Origin: Acidobacteriota bacterium
GTDB lineage: Bacteria; Acidobacteriota; Blastocatellia; Pyrinomonadales; Pyrinomonadaceae
Assembly: GCA_016718135.1 (NCBI GenBank)
Contig: JADKEF010000001.1
Location: 369,001-433,000 of the forward strand
Length of the DNA stretch: 64,000 nucleotides
Direction of reading: 5' to 3'
The position numbers were made by a program, and so were the translations under genes. Shown here piece by piece: positions 1 to 8,072 of this stretch (position 1 is its first letter; each line of letters opens with the position of its first letter). Below the pieces are notes generated by a model. That model did not search any database. It was not told the DNA's origin and saw only the letters and a list, made by a program, of their open reading frames with translations.

Positions 1-1
1 G

Positions 2-394
2 CCGTTTGTGACGATCGAGGCGGCGACGGGAACGGTAGTTGGCTCGACGAGGTTTGGGAATATCGATCCGGTGAATAAGAAGGCGGAGATCGGTTGGACG
101 TGGATAAATCCTCATTGGCAGCGAACGGCGATCAACACCGAGGCGAAGCTTCTGATGCTGACGCACGCGTTCGAAACGTGGAAGTGTATCCGCGTCGAGC
201 TAAAGACCGACGCCAACAATCAGCAATCGCGCGACGCGATGACCCGCCTCGGTGCGGTCGAAGAAGGCACTATGCGCAATCATATGATCATCGAGTCGGG
301 GCGCTATCGCGACTCGGTGTATTTTTCGATCATCGACAGTGAGTGGGAGGCGGTAAAGGCAGGACTTGCATCAAAATTGGCTGAGAGGGACTAA
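2..394 (+). CDS. GNAT-family N-acetyltransferase (5' end outside window)
   Basis: The frame is open from the left edge, so the N-terminus is missing. The visible 130 residues match the C-terminal half of RimJ/RimL-type GNAT acetyltransferases, which move an acetyl group from acetyl-CoA to an amine. Landmarks are GSTRFGNIDP, the EIGWTWI strand, and the late ELKTDANNQQSRDAMTRLGAVEEG stretch in shortened form (N-x-x-S-R-x-A-x-x-x-L-G), typical of the acetyl-CoA-binding end. The TAA stop overlaps the next ATG by one base (TAATG), so the two genes are probably cotranslated. The substrate (ribosomal protein N-terminus or small amine) cannot be told. Confidence 0.85.
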   Translation, partial: PFVTIEAATGTVVGSTRFGNIDPVNKKAEIGWTWINPHWQRTAINTEAKLLMLTHAFETWKCIRVELKTDANNQQSRDAMTRLGAVEEGTMRNHMIIESGRYRDSVYFSIIDSEWEAVKAGLASKLAERD

Positions 395-918
395 TGCGAA
401 AGATCTCGATAACTATAGCGGCTGTAGCAGTTGCAGTTTTTTCTGCGGCATGTTGGTCCACGCCTGAGCCTGTGAATAAGGCGGGGGCGACGTCTCCGCC
501 GCCTTCATCGAATACGGTCGTGGCGGCACCGGTGCAAACTGTGGCTCCGATGCCGAAGATTGATTTGCCGCCGGCAGTCTCGAATCGAGATCTATCCGGT
601 GATACGGTCGCTGACCGGGCAAATCGTAAGGAGCGCTCGGACGTCAGGCCGAATTCAACGCCCCAGCCATTACAATTCAAGCCAGCACCTGAAAATTCAG
701 AGATGGCCGTGACTATGCAGTCGGATGGTTTGATCGTTGAGACACGGGTTTTTAAGAATCATCCGACGCTTGCCCGCGCGGAATTGTCTTACGGCAAGGG
801 CGACCGCAGTTTGAAAGTGACATTGCACGACGGGCGCACGGCAACGGTCAACGCAGAGAAAGTTGAAGTTCTTCGTGACTTAAAGGCGGCTCAGATCATC
901 GCGATGGCATCGAAATAG
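394..918 (+). CDS. Putative lipoprotein, unknown function
   Basis: A protein of 174 residues with a lipoprotein signal: MRK, a hydrophobic run, then the lipobox-like S-A-A-C at residues 17-20. It is therefore likely exported and lipid-anchored. A Pro/Thr/Ser/Ala-rich linker (about residues 22-100) precedes a compact C-terminal segment of about 70 residues (MAVTMQSDGLIVETRVF onward) rich in beta-strand pattern, which may be a small globular domain. I do not recognise the family. It is translationally coupled to the acetyltransferase upstream. Confidence 0.7.
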   Translation: MRKISITIAAVAVAVFSAACWSTPEPVNKAGATSPPPSSNTVVAAPVQTVAPMPKIDLPPAVSNRDLSGDTVADRANRKERSDVRPNSTPQPLQFKPAPENSEMAVTMQSDGLIVETRVFKNHPTLARAELSYGKGDRSLKVTLHDGRTATVNAEKVEVLRDLKAAQIIAMASK

Positions 919-942
919 GCGGCATTTCGGCCGTAAATGTTG

Positions 943-948
943 TATAAT
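943..948 (+). promoter_or_regulatory. -10-like TATAAT just before a start codon
   Basis: A perfect TATAAT ends 10 bases before the ATG at 959. If used, transcription would begin within a few bases of the start codon, giving a nearly leaderless mRNA. No good -35 hexamer is visible 16-18 bases upstream. Confidence 0.35.
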
Positions 949-958
949 CTCGAACTTT

Positions 959-1243
959 ATGGAACGCTACTCCATCATATGCCCGTGCTGCGATGCGACC
1001 CTGACGGTGGACGCTAACACCGGGGCTTTGCTCGCACATGAGGAGAAAAAGAAGGTTCTCGGCTCGTTCGAGGATCTGAAAGGTAACCTTAGTAAGCAGG
1101 CTGAGCATCGCGAACAGATATTCGCTCAGCAGATGTCCTCTATGAAGGACCGCGAGCGCTTGCTTGAAGAGAAATTCCAGGAGGCTCTTAAACGTGCCGA
1201 TACCTCGGACACGCCTTACCGTAACCCGCTCGATCTTGATTAA
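959..1243 (+). CDS. Small CPCC-motif protein with coiled-coil tail
   Basis: A protein of 94 residues. The N-terminus (IICPCCDATLTVDANTGAL) carries a CxxC-type pair, C-P-C-C, that could be half of a metal site or a redox pair. The remainder is strongly charged and helical (repeated K/E/Q), probably a coiled coil, ending in a polar tail. Function unknown. It sits directly before pyrF: the TAA at 1241 is followed at once by ATG at 1244, so the two are likely cotranscribed. Confidence 0.65.
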   Translation: MERYSIICPCCDATLTVDANTGALLAHEEKKKVLGSFEDLKGNLSKQAEHREQIFAQQMSSMKDRERLLEEKFQEALKRADTSDTPYRNPLDLD

Positions 1244-2002
1244 ATGATGTCAGCTTCGATTCAAGCTATTGCGCCGATGACCAACGTCAGAGACAGGATA
1301 ATTGTGGCACTTGATGTCGATTCGGCTGACGATGCTTCGGCTATTGTGAGCCAATTAAACGGGCGAGTCGGGGCGTTTAAAGTCGGGCTGCAGTTGTTTA
1401 CGGCCGCCGGGCCAGCGTTTGTTAGGGAATTGACGGCATCGGGAGCGAAAGTTTTTCTCGATCTGAAATTTCACGATATTCCGAATACTGTCGCAAAAGC
1501 GTCGGTCGAGGCGGCGAGGCTCGGCGTTTGGATGTTCAACGTACACGCAGCCGGTGGCAGCGAAATGATGAGAACTGCCGTCAAAGAAGTTGAGGCCATG
1601 TGTGAGGAAGAGGGAATCGACCGGCCGCTTGTGATTGGTGTGACGGTTTTGACGTCTTCTAATGCAGAGATGATGGGCGAGATCGGTATAAATGGGGAGG
1701 TTGAGTCGCAGGTCATTCGTCTGGCAAAGTTAACGGCGGAATCGGGCCTGGATGGCGTGGTCGCATCGCCGTTGGATGTTGCGGCAATACGAAATACGGT
1801 CGCGGATCCAAAATTTTTGACAGTTACACCCGGAATTCGCCCGTTTAGTGCAACCGCAGACGACCAGAAGCGTGTAACAACGGTCGGCCGTGCACTCGCG
1901 GGAGGCTCGGATTACGTCGTGATCGGGCGTCCGATCACGCAAGCCGCTAACCGCGTCGAAGCGGTCGAGGCTATCGTCAGCGAAGTTAACGAACAAAATT
2001 AG
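1244..2002 (+). CDS. pyrF: Orotidine 5'-phosphate decarboxylase
   Basis: This enzyme decarboxylates OMP to UMP, the last step of de novo pyrimidine synthesis, in the cytoplasm. The protein shows the family signature: IVALDVDSADDA at the first beta strand, then FLDLKFHDIPNTV with the catalytic D-x-K-x-x-D-I array, and the phosphate-binding TPGIRPFSA near the C-terminus. Family length is about 230-250; this frame gives 252. Starts at 1244, 1247 or the internal ATG at 1277 (MTNVRDRIIVALD) are all possible, and 1277 fits the family best. The stop is directly abutted by the next gene. Confidence 0.95.
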   Translation: MMSASIQAIAPMTNVRDRIIVALDVDSADDASAIVSQLNGRVGAFKVGLQLFTAAGPAFVRELTASGAKVFLDLKFHDIPNTVAKASVEAARLGVWMFNVHAAGGSEMMRTAVKEVEAMCEEEGIDRPLVIGVTVLTSSNAEMMGEIGINGEVESQVIRLAKLTAESGLDGVVASPLDVAAIRNTVADPKFLTVTPGIRPFSATADDQKRVTTVGRALAGGSDYVVIGRPITQAANRVEAVEAIVSEVNEQN

Positions 2003-3541
2003 ATGAGGCAAGGCGTTACAACAGCAGGTTCTTACTCGCGTTTGCGGGTCTTTGGAGTTATCGCGACGGTCGTCATGATCGCTTATTCTTGCTTTTTTGC
2101 TGTGATCGAACGCGGATATGCGCAGAAGGTAACTGTCGTCACCTCGCCTACAAGCTTCCGTATTGGCGAGAAATTGGCCTACTCCGTTTCATACGGGAAG
2201 TTCCCGGATGCGGCCTATGCCGAGACTCACGTAGTTTCGCGAGGCAAGATCGCCGGGAAGGACGCGATCGAGATACGTTCGAAGGTGAAAACGCTTGAGA
2301 TGGTGGCTGCGGCATTCTTTATGTTTGACGAGAGCCGCACGGTTTACGCCGCACCGGACAGCGGTCTTCCGCTGTATGTCAGCACGTTGAGCCAGGATAG
2401 CTCTTTGCCGAAGGAGACGATCGGGAATTATCTGACATCGCCAACGACCAATTTCGACATGGTCACGCTTTTGTATAAGGCTCGTGAATCCGGTGGTGTC
2501 GGGACGTTTCCGCTTTTTGAGAATGACCTAACTCAGAACGTGACTTTTGCCACAACAGTTTCAGAGAAAGTGAAGACCGCTGCGGGCGACTTCGATACAA
2601 CCGTCTCGACGGTTACCAGCGAATTCCTGACCGCAAACGGGATCACAAATCTCAGAATAAATTTTTCCAACGACGAATTTCGCGTCCCTGTTCTGATCAG
2701 GTTCAAGATAGCGAAGAACGAGTTTCGTGCAGTTCTCTCCGGCATTACATTGCCCGAGGTCGAGACCCCGACCCCGACGCCTTCGCCGACGCCGGTCAAG
2801 ACCGCGACCCCGACGCCAAAGCCGACCGCGACGCCAAATGGCTACGAAGACAATCGTCCGATTGCGACGGAACTCGGCTTCCAGGTCGGCGAATCGCTAA
2901 ACTACAGCCTCTCGACCGCTGGTAAGCCGGTCGCGACGTTGAATCTCTCGGCCCGCGAGCGTAAGCAATTTAACAATATCGACATGCTTGTGCTCGCGTT
3001 GACAGTAACGGCTGTTGAGCCCGGTTTTACCGCTTTGCGACTCGGCGACTCGGTCGTTGCTCGTGTCAACCCGGAGACTTTGGCTCCGTATGTGCTTGAG
3101 GCGAGATCGGGCACGCCGTTTCCGGGACTCAATCCGTTGGTCGCATTCGACCAACGCACGGGCATGATAAATTTTGGGGGAGCCGCGCCCGTCGAGGCCC
3201 CGATCGGGACGCACAGCATTGTTTCGCTGATCTACGCGATGCGTTCCTTCAATTTGAAGCCGAGCAAGGATCGCACAAATCCGGTCAACGACACTCGCGT
3301 TGCTGTATTTTGGGAATCGAAGGCGTACGTTTTCACGCTCCGGCCTAACGAGCCGGAAGATCTGACCATCAACGGCGAGAAGGTGTCAGGTCAACTGATC
3401 ACCATCACCACTCTCACGAAACAGCTCGATCCGCTCGCTCCAAAAGTTTGGCTGACCACCGATGAACGCGTTCCAGTTCGTCTCACGCTCGGTGCGTATC
3501 AGGCCGACTTGATAAAGCGCGACGCAACTCTTTTTAAGTAA
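2003..3541 (+). CDS. Exported protein with two DUF3108-type domains
   Basis: A protein of 512 residues with an N-terminal hydrophobic segment (about residues 12-35, a signal peptide or anchor). Two related halves follow: FRIGEKLAYSVSYGKFPDA (about residue 50) and FQVGESLNYSLSTAGKPVA (about residue 295). Both match the opening of DUF3108 domains, which are periplasmic beta-rich domains of unknown function. A Thr-Pro-rich linker at about residues 252-280, encoded by a near-repeating acgcc/gaccccg sequence, joins them. The ATG follows the pyrF stop with no gap. Role unknown; an envelope-associated job is likely. Confidence 0.8.
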   Translation: MRQGVTTAGSYSRLRVFGVIATVVMIAYSCFFAVIERGYAQKVTVVTSPTSFRIGEKLAYSVSYGKFPDAAYAETHVVSRGKIAGKDAIEIRSKVKTLEMVAAAFFMFDESRTVYAAPDSGLPLYVSTLSQDSSLPKETIGNYLTSPTTNFDMVTLLYKARESGGVGTFPLFENDLTQNVTFATTVSEKVKTAAGDFDTTVSTVTSEFLTANGITNLRINFSNDEFRVPVLIRFKIAKNEFRAVLSGITLPEVETPTPTPSPTPVKTATPTPKPTATPNGYEDNRPIATELGFQVGESLNYSLSTAGKPVATLNLSARERKQFNNIDMLVLALTVTAVEPGFTALRLGDSVVARVNPETLAPYVLEARSGTPFPGLNPLVAFDQRTGMINFGGAAPVEAPIGTHSIVSLIYAMRSFNLKPSKDRTNPVNDTRVAVFWESKAYVFTLRPNEPEDLTINGEKVSGQLITITTLTKQLDPLAPKVWLTTDERVPVRLTLGAYQADLIKRDATLFK

Positions 3542-3592
3542 TTCCCGTACAAGCTATCAGATACGTTCCTGCCGGACGTTTCCCTAATTTCA

Positions 3593-3613
3593 AATTGAAA
3601 ATGAATTTCAATT
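3593..3613. promoter_or_regulatory. Fur-box-like palindrome upstream of feo operon
   Basis: A 21-bp near-perfect palindrome centred on 3603; 9 of 10 base pairs match (the mismatch is 3601/3605). Its core TGAAAAT-G-AATTTCA fits the 7-1-7 form of the Fur site (TGATAAT-N-ATTATCA) at 6/7 and 5/7 positions. It lies 31 bases before the ATG of the first gene of the feoAB operon, where an iron-dependent repressor would be expected to bind. Confidence 0.7.
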
Positions 3614-3644
3614 AGGTTAATATATTTTGGGAAAGGAGTTTCTG

Positions 3645-4100
3645 ATGAAAACCAGGTTGTTTCTAAGTTTCTTATTTCTGGCGGCGATGTCGATCGCTGT
3701 CGTCGCTCAAACCGATGCCGACCGCGAGGCGGTCAAGCGTGCCGCTCTCGACTATGCCGAGAGCTATTACGAAGGTAACGGCGAGAAGATGGAAGGGGCG
3801 TTATCGCCCGACCTTGCAAAGCGAATTGTGAATAACAATCCGCGAGGTCGTAGCAGTCTCGGACAGATGTCGGCCATGACGCTGGTTCAAGTCATTCGCA
3901 CCGGAAGCGGTAAGAGTACGCCGAAAGCTGAACAGCAAAAGGATGTTGCGATCCTGGATATGTTAGTCAATTCAGCGACCGTAAAGCTCGAGATGCGGGA
4001 CTGGATCGATTACATGCACATTGCCAAAATGAATGGTAAATGGGTGATCGTAAACGTTCTTTGGGAAAACAAGCCCAAAAAAGATGAAAAGAAAAATTAG
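3645..4100 (+). CDS. Secreted NTF2-like (lumazine-binding-like) protein in feo operon
   Basis: A protein of 151 residues from the ATG at 3645, which has a good Shine-Dalgarno (GGAAAGGAG at 3629-3637). A TTG six codons upstream is less likely. Residues 1-22 are a signal peptide ending VVA-Q. The rest (REAVKRAALDYAESYYEGN ... GKWVIVNVLWEN) has the pattern of NTF2-like/putative lumazine-binding domains: a helix, then strands ending in W-x-I-x-N-x-x-W. It overlaps feoA by 17 bases, so it belongs to the iron operon. A role in iron handling outside the inner membrane is inferred from context only. Confidence 0.75.
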   Translation: MKTRLFLSFLFLAAMSIAVVAQTDADREAVKRAALDYAESYYEGNGEKMEGALSPDLAKRIVNNNPRGRSSLGQMSAMTLVQVIRTGSGKSTPKAEQQKDVAILDMLVNSATVKLEMRDWIDYMHIAKMNGKWVIVNVLWENKPKKDEKKN

Positions 4101-4335
4101 CGAAACGCCAAAACATACACTCAACGATCTACCCTCGGGCATTGATGGCCGCGTGACTGCGGTCAATGGCACTGGGCCGGTCATGCGGCGTCTAATGGAA
4201 ATGGGCGTGGTGCCCGGCGTCGACGTTCAGGTCGTAAAGGCTGCTCCATTTGGCGATCCGATCGAAGTTCGGGTCCGCGGCTATAGTCTCGCCATGCGTC
4301 GCAGCGAGGCGGATTCGATCGAAGTTTCGTTCTAG
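4084..4335 (+). CDS. feoA: Ferrous iron transport protein A
   Basis: A cytoplasmic SH3-like protein of 83 residues that partners FeoB. The family pattern is clear: TLNDLPSGIDGRVTAVNG, then RRLMEMGVVPGVDVQVVKAAPFGDPIEVRVRGYSLAMRR in shortened form (the L-x-x-M-G-x-x-P-G core and the G-D-P-x-x-x-x-x-x-G-Y loop). It starts inside the preceding gene and is followed 16 bases later by feoB. Confidence 0.92.
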   Translation: MKRKISETPKHTLNDLPSGIDGRVTAVNGTGPVMRRLMEMGVVPGVDVQVVKAAPFGDPIEVRVRGYSLAMRRSEADSIEVSF

Positions 4336-4351
4336 CTTTTCGCCTCGATGA

Positions 4352-6370
4352 ATGGAGAACGAAGCTAAGCCACAATTGACCATCGCTCTTGCCGGCAACC
4401 CCAACGCCGGCAAGACTACCCTCTTTAACGCTCTCACAGGCCTCAAACAAAAGATCGCAAATTACCCTGGCGTTACTGTCGAGCGAAAAGAAGGCGTGTG
4501 GATTGTGAACGGTGAGACCGCCAATCTCGTTGATATTCCGGGCCTCTATAGTCTCGACGCGACCTCGCTCGACGAACAGATCGCCCGCGACGTTATTACC
4601 GGCAAACAAGCCGGACTGCCAAAACCCGACGTCATTGTTGCGGTCGTCGACGCGACCAATCTAGAACGCAATCTCTACCTCGTCACACAGCTTTTTGAAT
4701 TCGGCATTCCCGTTGTGATCGCGTTGACCATGATCGATGTTTTTGAAGATCAAAAACACGAGATCGATATCGAAATGGTCTCGGTCTTACTCAAGACGCC
4801 AGTTGTTGCGGTGAATGTAAAGACCGGTCGAGGCATCGATGAATTGGCGGCTAAAGTCGCTGAGGTCAGAGGCACAACACCGGTCGTGCCGTACGTTTAT
4901 GACGAGGGCGGTGATGAAGCAGGCCCGCACGGCAAGATATTTTCCCGCTACAATTTTATTTCGAGTGTCGTCCAGGATTCGGTCTGGCACAGCGATCAGA
5001 GTAGTCATCGGATCTCGGATAAGATCGATAAAGTTCTCACGCATAAGTTTTTCGGGCTGGTGATCCTCGTTGCGATCTTGTTGGTCGTGTTTCAAACGAT
5101 ATTCTCATGGGCAAGCCTTCCGATGGATCTGCTTGAACAGGGGTTTGGCGCGGCGGCCGATCTCGTAAGGGCACAGATGCCGCCGGGAATTCTGACCGAT
5201 CTGATCGCAGACGGAATAATCGCAGGCGTCGGCGGCGTAGTCGTATTTCTGCCGCAGATATTGCTACTGTTCCTTTTCATCTCTTTGCTCGAAGACAGCG
5301 GCTATATGTCGCGGGCGGCTTTCCTTCTTGACAAACTGATGAGCCGCGTCGGGCTTCACGGCAAGGCATTTCTACCGCTGATATCGAGCTTCGCCTGCGC
5401 GATCCCTGGCATCATGGCGACGCGAACGATCGAGAGCAGGCGTGATCGTTTCGCGACGATCATGATCGCGCCGTTCATGAGCTGCTCGGCTCGTTTGCCG
5501 GTCTATACATTGATGATTGGGGCGTTTTTTGGTGGGCAGTACGTGTTCGGTTTTATCTCGGTCGGAGCTCTTCTGATGCTGATAATGTATTCGATCGGCA
5601 TCATCGTCGCGATCATTGTCGCATTCATCTTAAAACGCACCGTCCTAAAGTCGCCTCCTCCGCCGTTCCTGATGGAATTGCCGCCGTACCGTTTGCCGAA
5701 TCTACGCACTGTTTTTCAGAACATGCTAACGCGGGCGTGGCTGTTCTTGAAACGGGCTGGAACGGTGATCTTGGCGATCTCGATCATTCTGTGGGCGTTG
5801 ATGTATTTTCCAAGAAGTAGTCGGCAGTCAGTAGTCAGCAGTCAGCAGACGGAAGCCGCCAAGTCGGTACCGGGAACCGCAGCGACCGGGGATGTCATTG
5901 ACGAACCAAGAACAACGGACAACGAACCACTGCCCGAAAGCGAACAACTCAAACATTCTTTCGCTGGACGTCTTGGGCATATTATTGAGCCTGTCATCGC
6001 CCCACTCGGATTTGACTGGAAGATCGGGGTCGCTCTGATCGCGAGCTTTGCCGCTCGCGAAGTTCTAGTTTCGACGTTGAGTATCATTTACAATGTTGGC
6101 AAGGATGAGAACGAAGAGTCCGAGACGCTGATCGCGGCAGTTCGCGACGCCAAGACCGATGACGGACGGCCCGCTTGGACGCCGTTAACGGCGTTGACGC
6201 TGATGGTATTTTTCGTTCTGGCGATGCAATGTATGTCCACGATCGCCGTCGTTCGTCGCGAGACTAACTCGTGGTCGTGGCCGATATTTATGACGGTGTA
6301 CATGACCGTGCTTGCGTACATCGCGGCGTTTATTACTTATCAGGGCGGCAAATTGCTGGGGTACGGTTAA
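4352..6370 (+). CDS. feoB: Ferrous iron transport protein B
   Basis: Inner-membrane Fe(II) transporter with an N-terminal GTPase. G1 is GNPNAGKTT (about residues 15-23), G2 lies in YPGVTVERKEG and G3 is DIPGLYSL. G4 reads T-M-I-D rather than the more usual N-x-x-D. The membrane core follows from about residue 225, with the Gate segments GIIAGVGGVVVFLPQI and PFMSCSARLPVYTLMIGAFF (shortened). Residues about 488-533 are a polar Ser/Gln/Thr-rich insert encoded by a palindromic repeat (see 5815-5935) in the loop between two helices of the membrane domain. The reading frame is kept. Family length is usually about 650-770, so 672 is normal. Confidence 0.95.
   Translation: MENEAKPQLTIALAGNPNAGKTTLFNALTGLKQKIANYPGVTVERKEGVWIVNGETANLVDIPGLYSLDATSLDEQIARDVITGKQAGLPKPDVIVAVVDATNLERNLYLVTQLFEFGIPVVIALTMIDVFEDQKHEIDIEMVSVLLKTPVVAVNVKTGRGIDELAAKVAEVRGTTPVVPYVYDEGGDEAGPHGKIFSRYNFISSVVQDSVWHSDQSSHRISDKIDKVLTHKFFGLVILVAILLVVFQTIFSWASLPMDLLEQGFGAAADLVRAQMPPGILTDLIADGIIAGVGGVVVFLPQILLLFLFISLLEDSGYMSRAAFLLDKLMSRVGLHGKAFLPLISSFACAIPGIMATRTIESRRDRFATIMIAPFMSCSARLPVYTLMIGAFFGGQYVFGFISVGALLMLIMYSIGIIVAIIVAFILKRTVLKSPPPPFLMELPPYRLPNLRTVFQNMLTRAWLFLKRAGTVILAISIILWALMYFPRSSRQSVVSSQQTEAAKSVPGTAATGDVIDEPRTTDNEPLPESEQLKHSFAGRLGHIIEPVIAPLGFDWKIGVALIASFAAREVLVSTLSIIYNVGKDENEESETLIAAVRDAKTDDGRPAWTPLTALTLMVFFVLAMQCMSTIAVVRRETNSWSWPIFMTVYMTVLAYIAAFITYQGGKLLGYG
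5815..5935 (+). repeat. In-frame palindromic repeat inside feoB
   Basis: The left part is built from the 7-mer word CAGTAGT/CAGCAGT repeated several times; the right part has the complementary-style words AACAACGGACAACGAACCACTG. The same word family occurs between genes at 52105-52210 and 61971-62066. Here it encodes the polar loop SSRQSVVSSQQTEAAK and the DEPRTTDNEPLP stretch of FeoB without breaking the frame. Confidence 0.7.
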
Positions 6371-6371
6371 T

Positions 6372-6527
6372 ATGTTGATCCAGAGCATCATTGTCGGGTT
6401 GATCATCGCAGCGGCAGTCGTTTATGGCGTTGTGACTTTGTCGCGGAAGCGCAGTGCGTTCTCGACAAAGCCCGGTTGCGGCTCAGATTGCGGTTGCAAC
6501 TCGGGCGGCAAAAAATTACCCTCATAA
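6372..6527 (+). CDS. FeoB-associated Cys-rich membrane protein
   Basis: A 51-residue protein starting one base after the feoB stop. One membrane helix (LIQSIIVGLIIAAAVVYGVV, about residues 2-21) is followed by a basic stretch and a short tail with three cysteines, CGSDCGC. This layout is that of the FeoB-associated Cys-rich membrane family found at the end of many feo operons. The cysteines could bind Fe(II) arriving through FeoB, which is inference. Confidence 0.8.
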   Translation: MLIQSIIVGLIIAAAVVYGVVTLSRKRSAFSTKPGCGSDCGCNSGGKKLPS

Positions 6528-6555
6528 TTTGGAATCAAAACCGCAATTTTTGACG

Positions 6556-7416
6556 ATGGGCGTGCGTATGATGTTTTTATCGACGCTAGCCTTTTTTTTC
6601 GCGAACGTTTTCGTCAAACACGTCGCGCATATTCCGGCGATGGAGACGGTTTTCTTTCGGTGTATAGTGGCAACGGCGTTTTGTTTGATCGGCTTGCGCC
6701 GGGCGAAGGCTGATCCGATCGGCTCGAATCATCTGTTCCTATTTCTGCGAGGAGCTTTTGGCACGACAGCGTTGTTTTGCTTCTTTTTGACGCTGCAAAA
6801 TATGCCGCTCGCGTCGGCGCAGACGATACAGTATCTGTCGCCGATATTCACTGCAACTATAGCGATCTTTGTGTTGAAGGAGAGCGTGCTGCCGGTGCAA
6901 TGGATCTTCTACGCGGTCGCGTTTGCGGGCGTTTTGCTGATCCAGCAGGTCGATTCGCGAATATCCCCGTTCTATCTAACGCTCGGAATAATCTCCGCAT
7001 TTTGCTCTGGAATGGCATACAATCTGGTTCGTAGCCTCCGCGGGAAGGAGCATCCGCTGACGGTTGTGCTGCATTTCCAGTTGGTAGGAGCGGTCGTCGG
7101 TTTTATCTCGCTGTTCTTCGAGTGGAAAATGCCGCAGGGCTGGGATTGGCTGTATCTGTTCCTGATCGGTGTATTTTCGCAGCTCGGACAGATATTTTTA
7201 ACTAACGCCCTCCAACGCGAACGCATCGCCGGAGTCGCCATCATAAACTACACAGGCCTTGTCTACGCACTGTCGATCGGCTGGGTAGTCTTCGGCGAGA
7301 CTCAAGGGTGGATGGCTCTCGGAGGAATGCTGCTGGTCGTCGCGGGTGTCCTAATGAGCGTATTGTATGGTCGGAGAAGGCAGCAGATCGAGCAGATCGA
7401 ATCGACAGCGGCTTGA
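6556..7416 (+). CDS. EamA/DMT-superfamily permease
   Basis: An integral membrane protein with about ten hydrophobic segments in two EamA halves: LSTLAFFFANVFVKHV ... LAGVLLIQQ (first half) and FYLTLGIISAFCSGMAYNLV ... VAGVLMSVLYG (second half). Members export amino acids or other metabolites; the substrate here is unknown. I use the ATG at 6556 (MGVRMMFL). A TTG at 6529, right after the Cys-rich gene's stop, is also possible. Neither has a clear ribosome-binding site. Tandem placement suggests readthrough from the feo operon. Confidence 0.85.
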   Translation: MGVRMMFLSTLAFFFANVFVKHVAHIPAMETVFFRCIVATAFCLIGLRRAKADPIGSNHLFLFLRGAFGTTALFCFFLTLQNMPLASAQTIQYLSPIFTATIAIFVLKESVLPVQWIFYAVAFAGVLLIQQVDSRISPFYLTLGIISAFCSGMAYNLVRSLRGKEHPLTVVLHFQLVGAVVGFISLFFEWKMPQGWDWLYLFLIGVFSQLGQIFLTNALQRERIAGVAIINYTGLVYALSIGWVVFGETQGWMALGGMLLVVAGVLMSVLYGRRRQQIEQIESTAA

Positions 7417-7503
7417 AGAGGTTTTAACGCAGAGAACGCAGAGAAAGAAATCTTTTTGACTGCTTTATCTCTGCGTCCTTTGCGGACTCTGCGTTAATAT
7501 TTC
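7417..7503. repeat. Intergenic inverted repeat of CGCAGAG words
   Basis: The left arm TTAACGCAGAGAACGCAGAGA faces, across a loop, a right arm TCTCTGCGTCC...ACTCTGCGTTAA. It would fold into a long hairpin. It is one member of the word-repeat palindrome family seen throughout this window and may also end transcription between the permease and mog. Confidence 0.8.
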
Positions 7504-7507
7504 TCAT

Positions 7508-7981
7508 ATGTCGAAGATCAATGCCGTGATTCTAACAGTTAGTGATACACGCTCTCCGGGCGATGACCTTTCGGGGAACAAACTTGCGGAATTGCTTACG
7601 GACAACGACGCGGTAATCATCGAGCGTCTGATCGTCACGGACGACCTATCACATCTTCGAGAAACGCTTTTTTCGCTGGCGGAAAGGGAAGACATCGACC
7701 TGATTGTCACTGCCGGCGGCACGGGCTTCTCGGCTAGAGACAACACACCCGAGGCTACGAGGTCGGTGATTGAACGCGAGGCTCCGGGGTTGGCTGAGGC
7801 GATGCGGGCGGCGGGGAAGCATCCGATGTCGATGCTTTCGCGTGGCGTGTGTGGGATACGCGGGACGACGTTGATAGTAAATCTGCCTGGATCACCGCGA
7901 GGTGTCGAAGAGTGTTTCGAAGTGATCCGCCCGGTACTGCCGCACGCGATCGAACTGATCCGTGGGAGTCAACCGCACTAG
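7508..7981 (+). CDS. mog: Molybdopterin adenylyltransferase (MogA/MoaB family)
   Basis: A cytoplasmic enzyme that adenylylates molybdopterin before molybdate insertion. Its 157 residues span the whole MoCF-binding fold: AVILTVSDTRSPGDDLSG at the start, the nucleotide-binding DLIVTAGGTGFSARDNTPEAT (shortened: T-A-G-G-T-G ... R-D-x-T-P-E-A), and NLPGSPRGVEECFEVI near the end. The P-G-S-P loop is diagnostic. MoaB and MogA cannot be told apart from the sequence. No other molybdenum cofactor genes are nearby. Confidence 0.9.
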   Translation: MSKINAVILTVSDTRSPGDDLSGNKLAELLTDNDAVIIERLIVTDDLSHLRETLFSLAEREDIDLIVTAGGTGFSARDNTPEATRSVIEREAPGLAEAMRAAGKHPMSMLSRGVCGIRGTTLIVNLPGSPRGVEECFEVIRPVLPHAIELIRGSQPH

Positions 7982-8068
7982 CAATTTGCCCGCGAAACAC
8001 GCGAAAAAGGCTAAAAAAGAGACTTCTTCTTTTTTCGTTCTTTTCGCGTATTTAGCGGGCAAAAATCC
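7982..8068. repeat. Intergenic inverted repeat of CGCGAAA words
   Basis: The left arm GCCCGCGAAACACGCGAAAA pairs with the right arm TTTTCGCGTATTTAGCGGGC. It lies between the convergent mog and S10 peptidase genes, where it can serve as a two-way terminator. The same element recurs at 37966-38042, but there it codes for a signal peptide. Confidence 0.85.
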
Positions 8069-8072
8069 TTTC

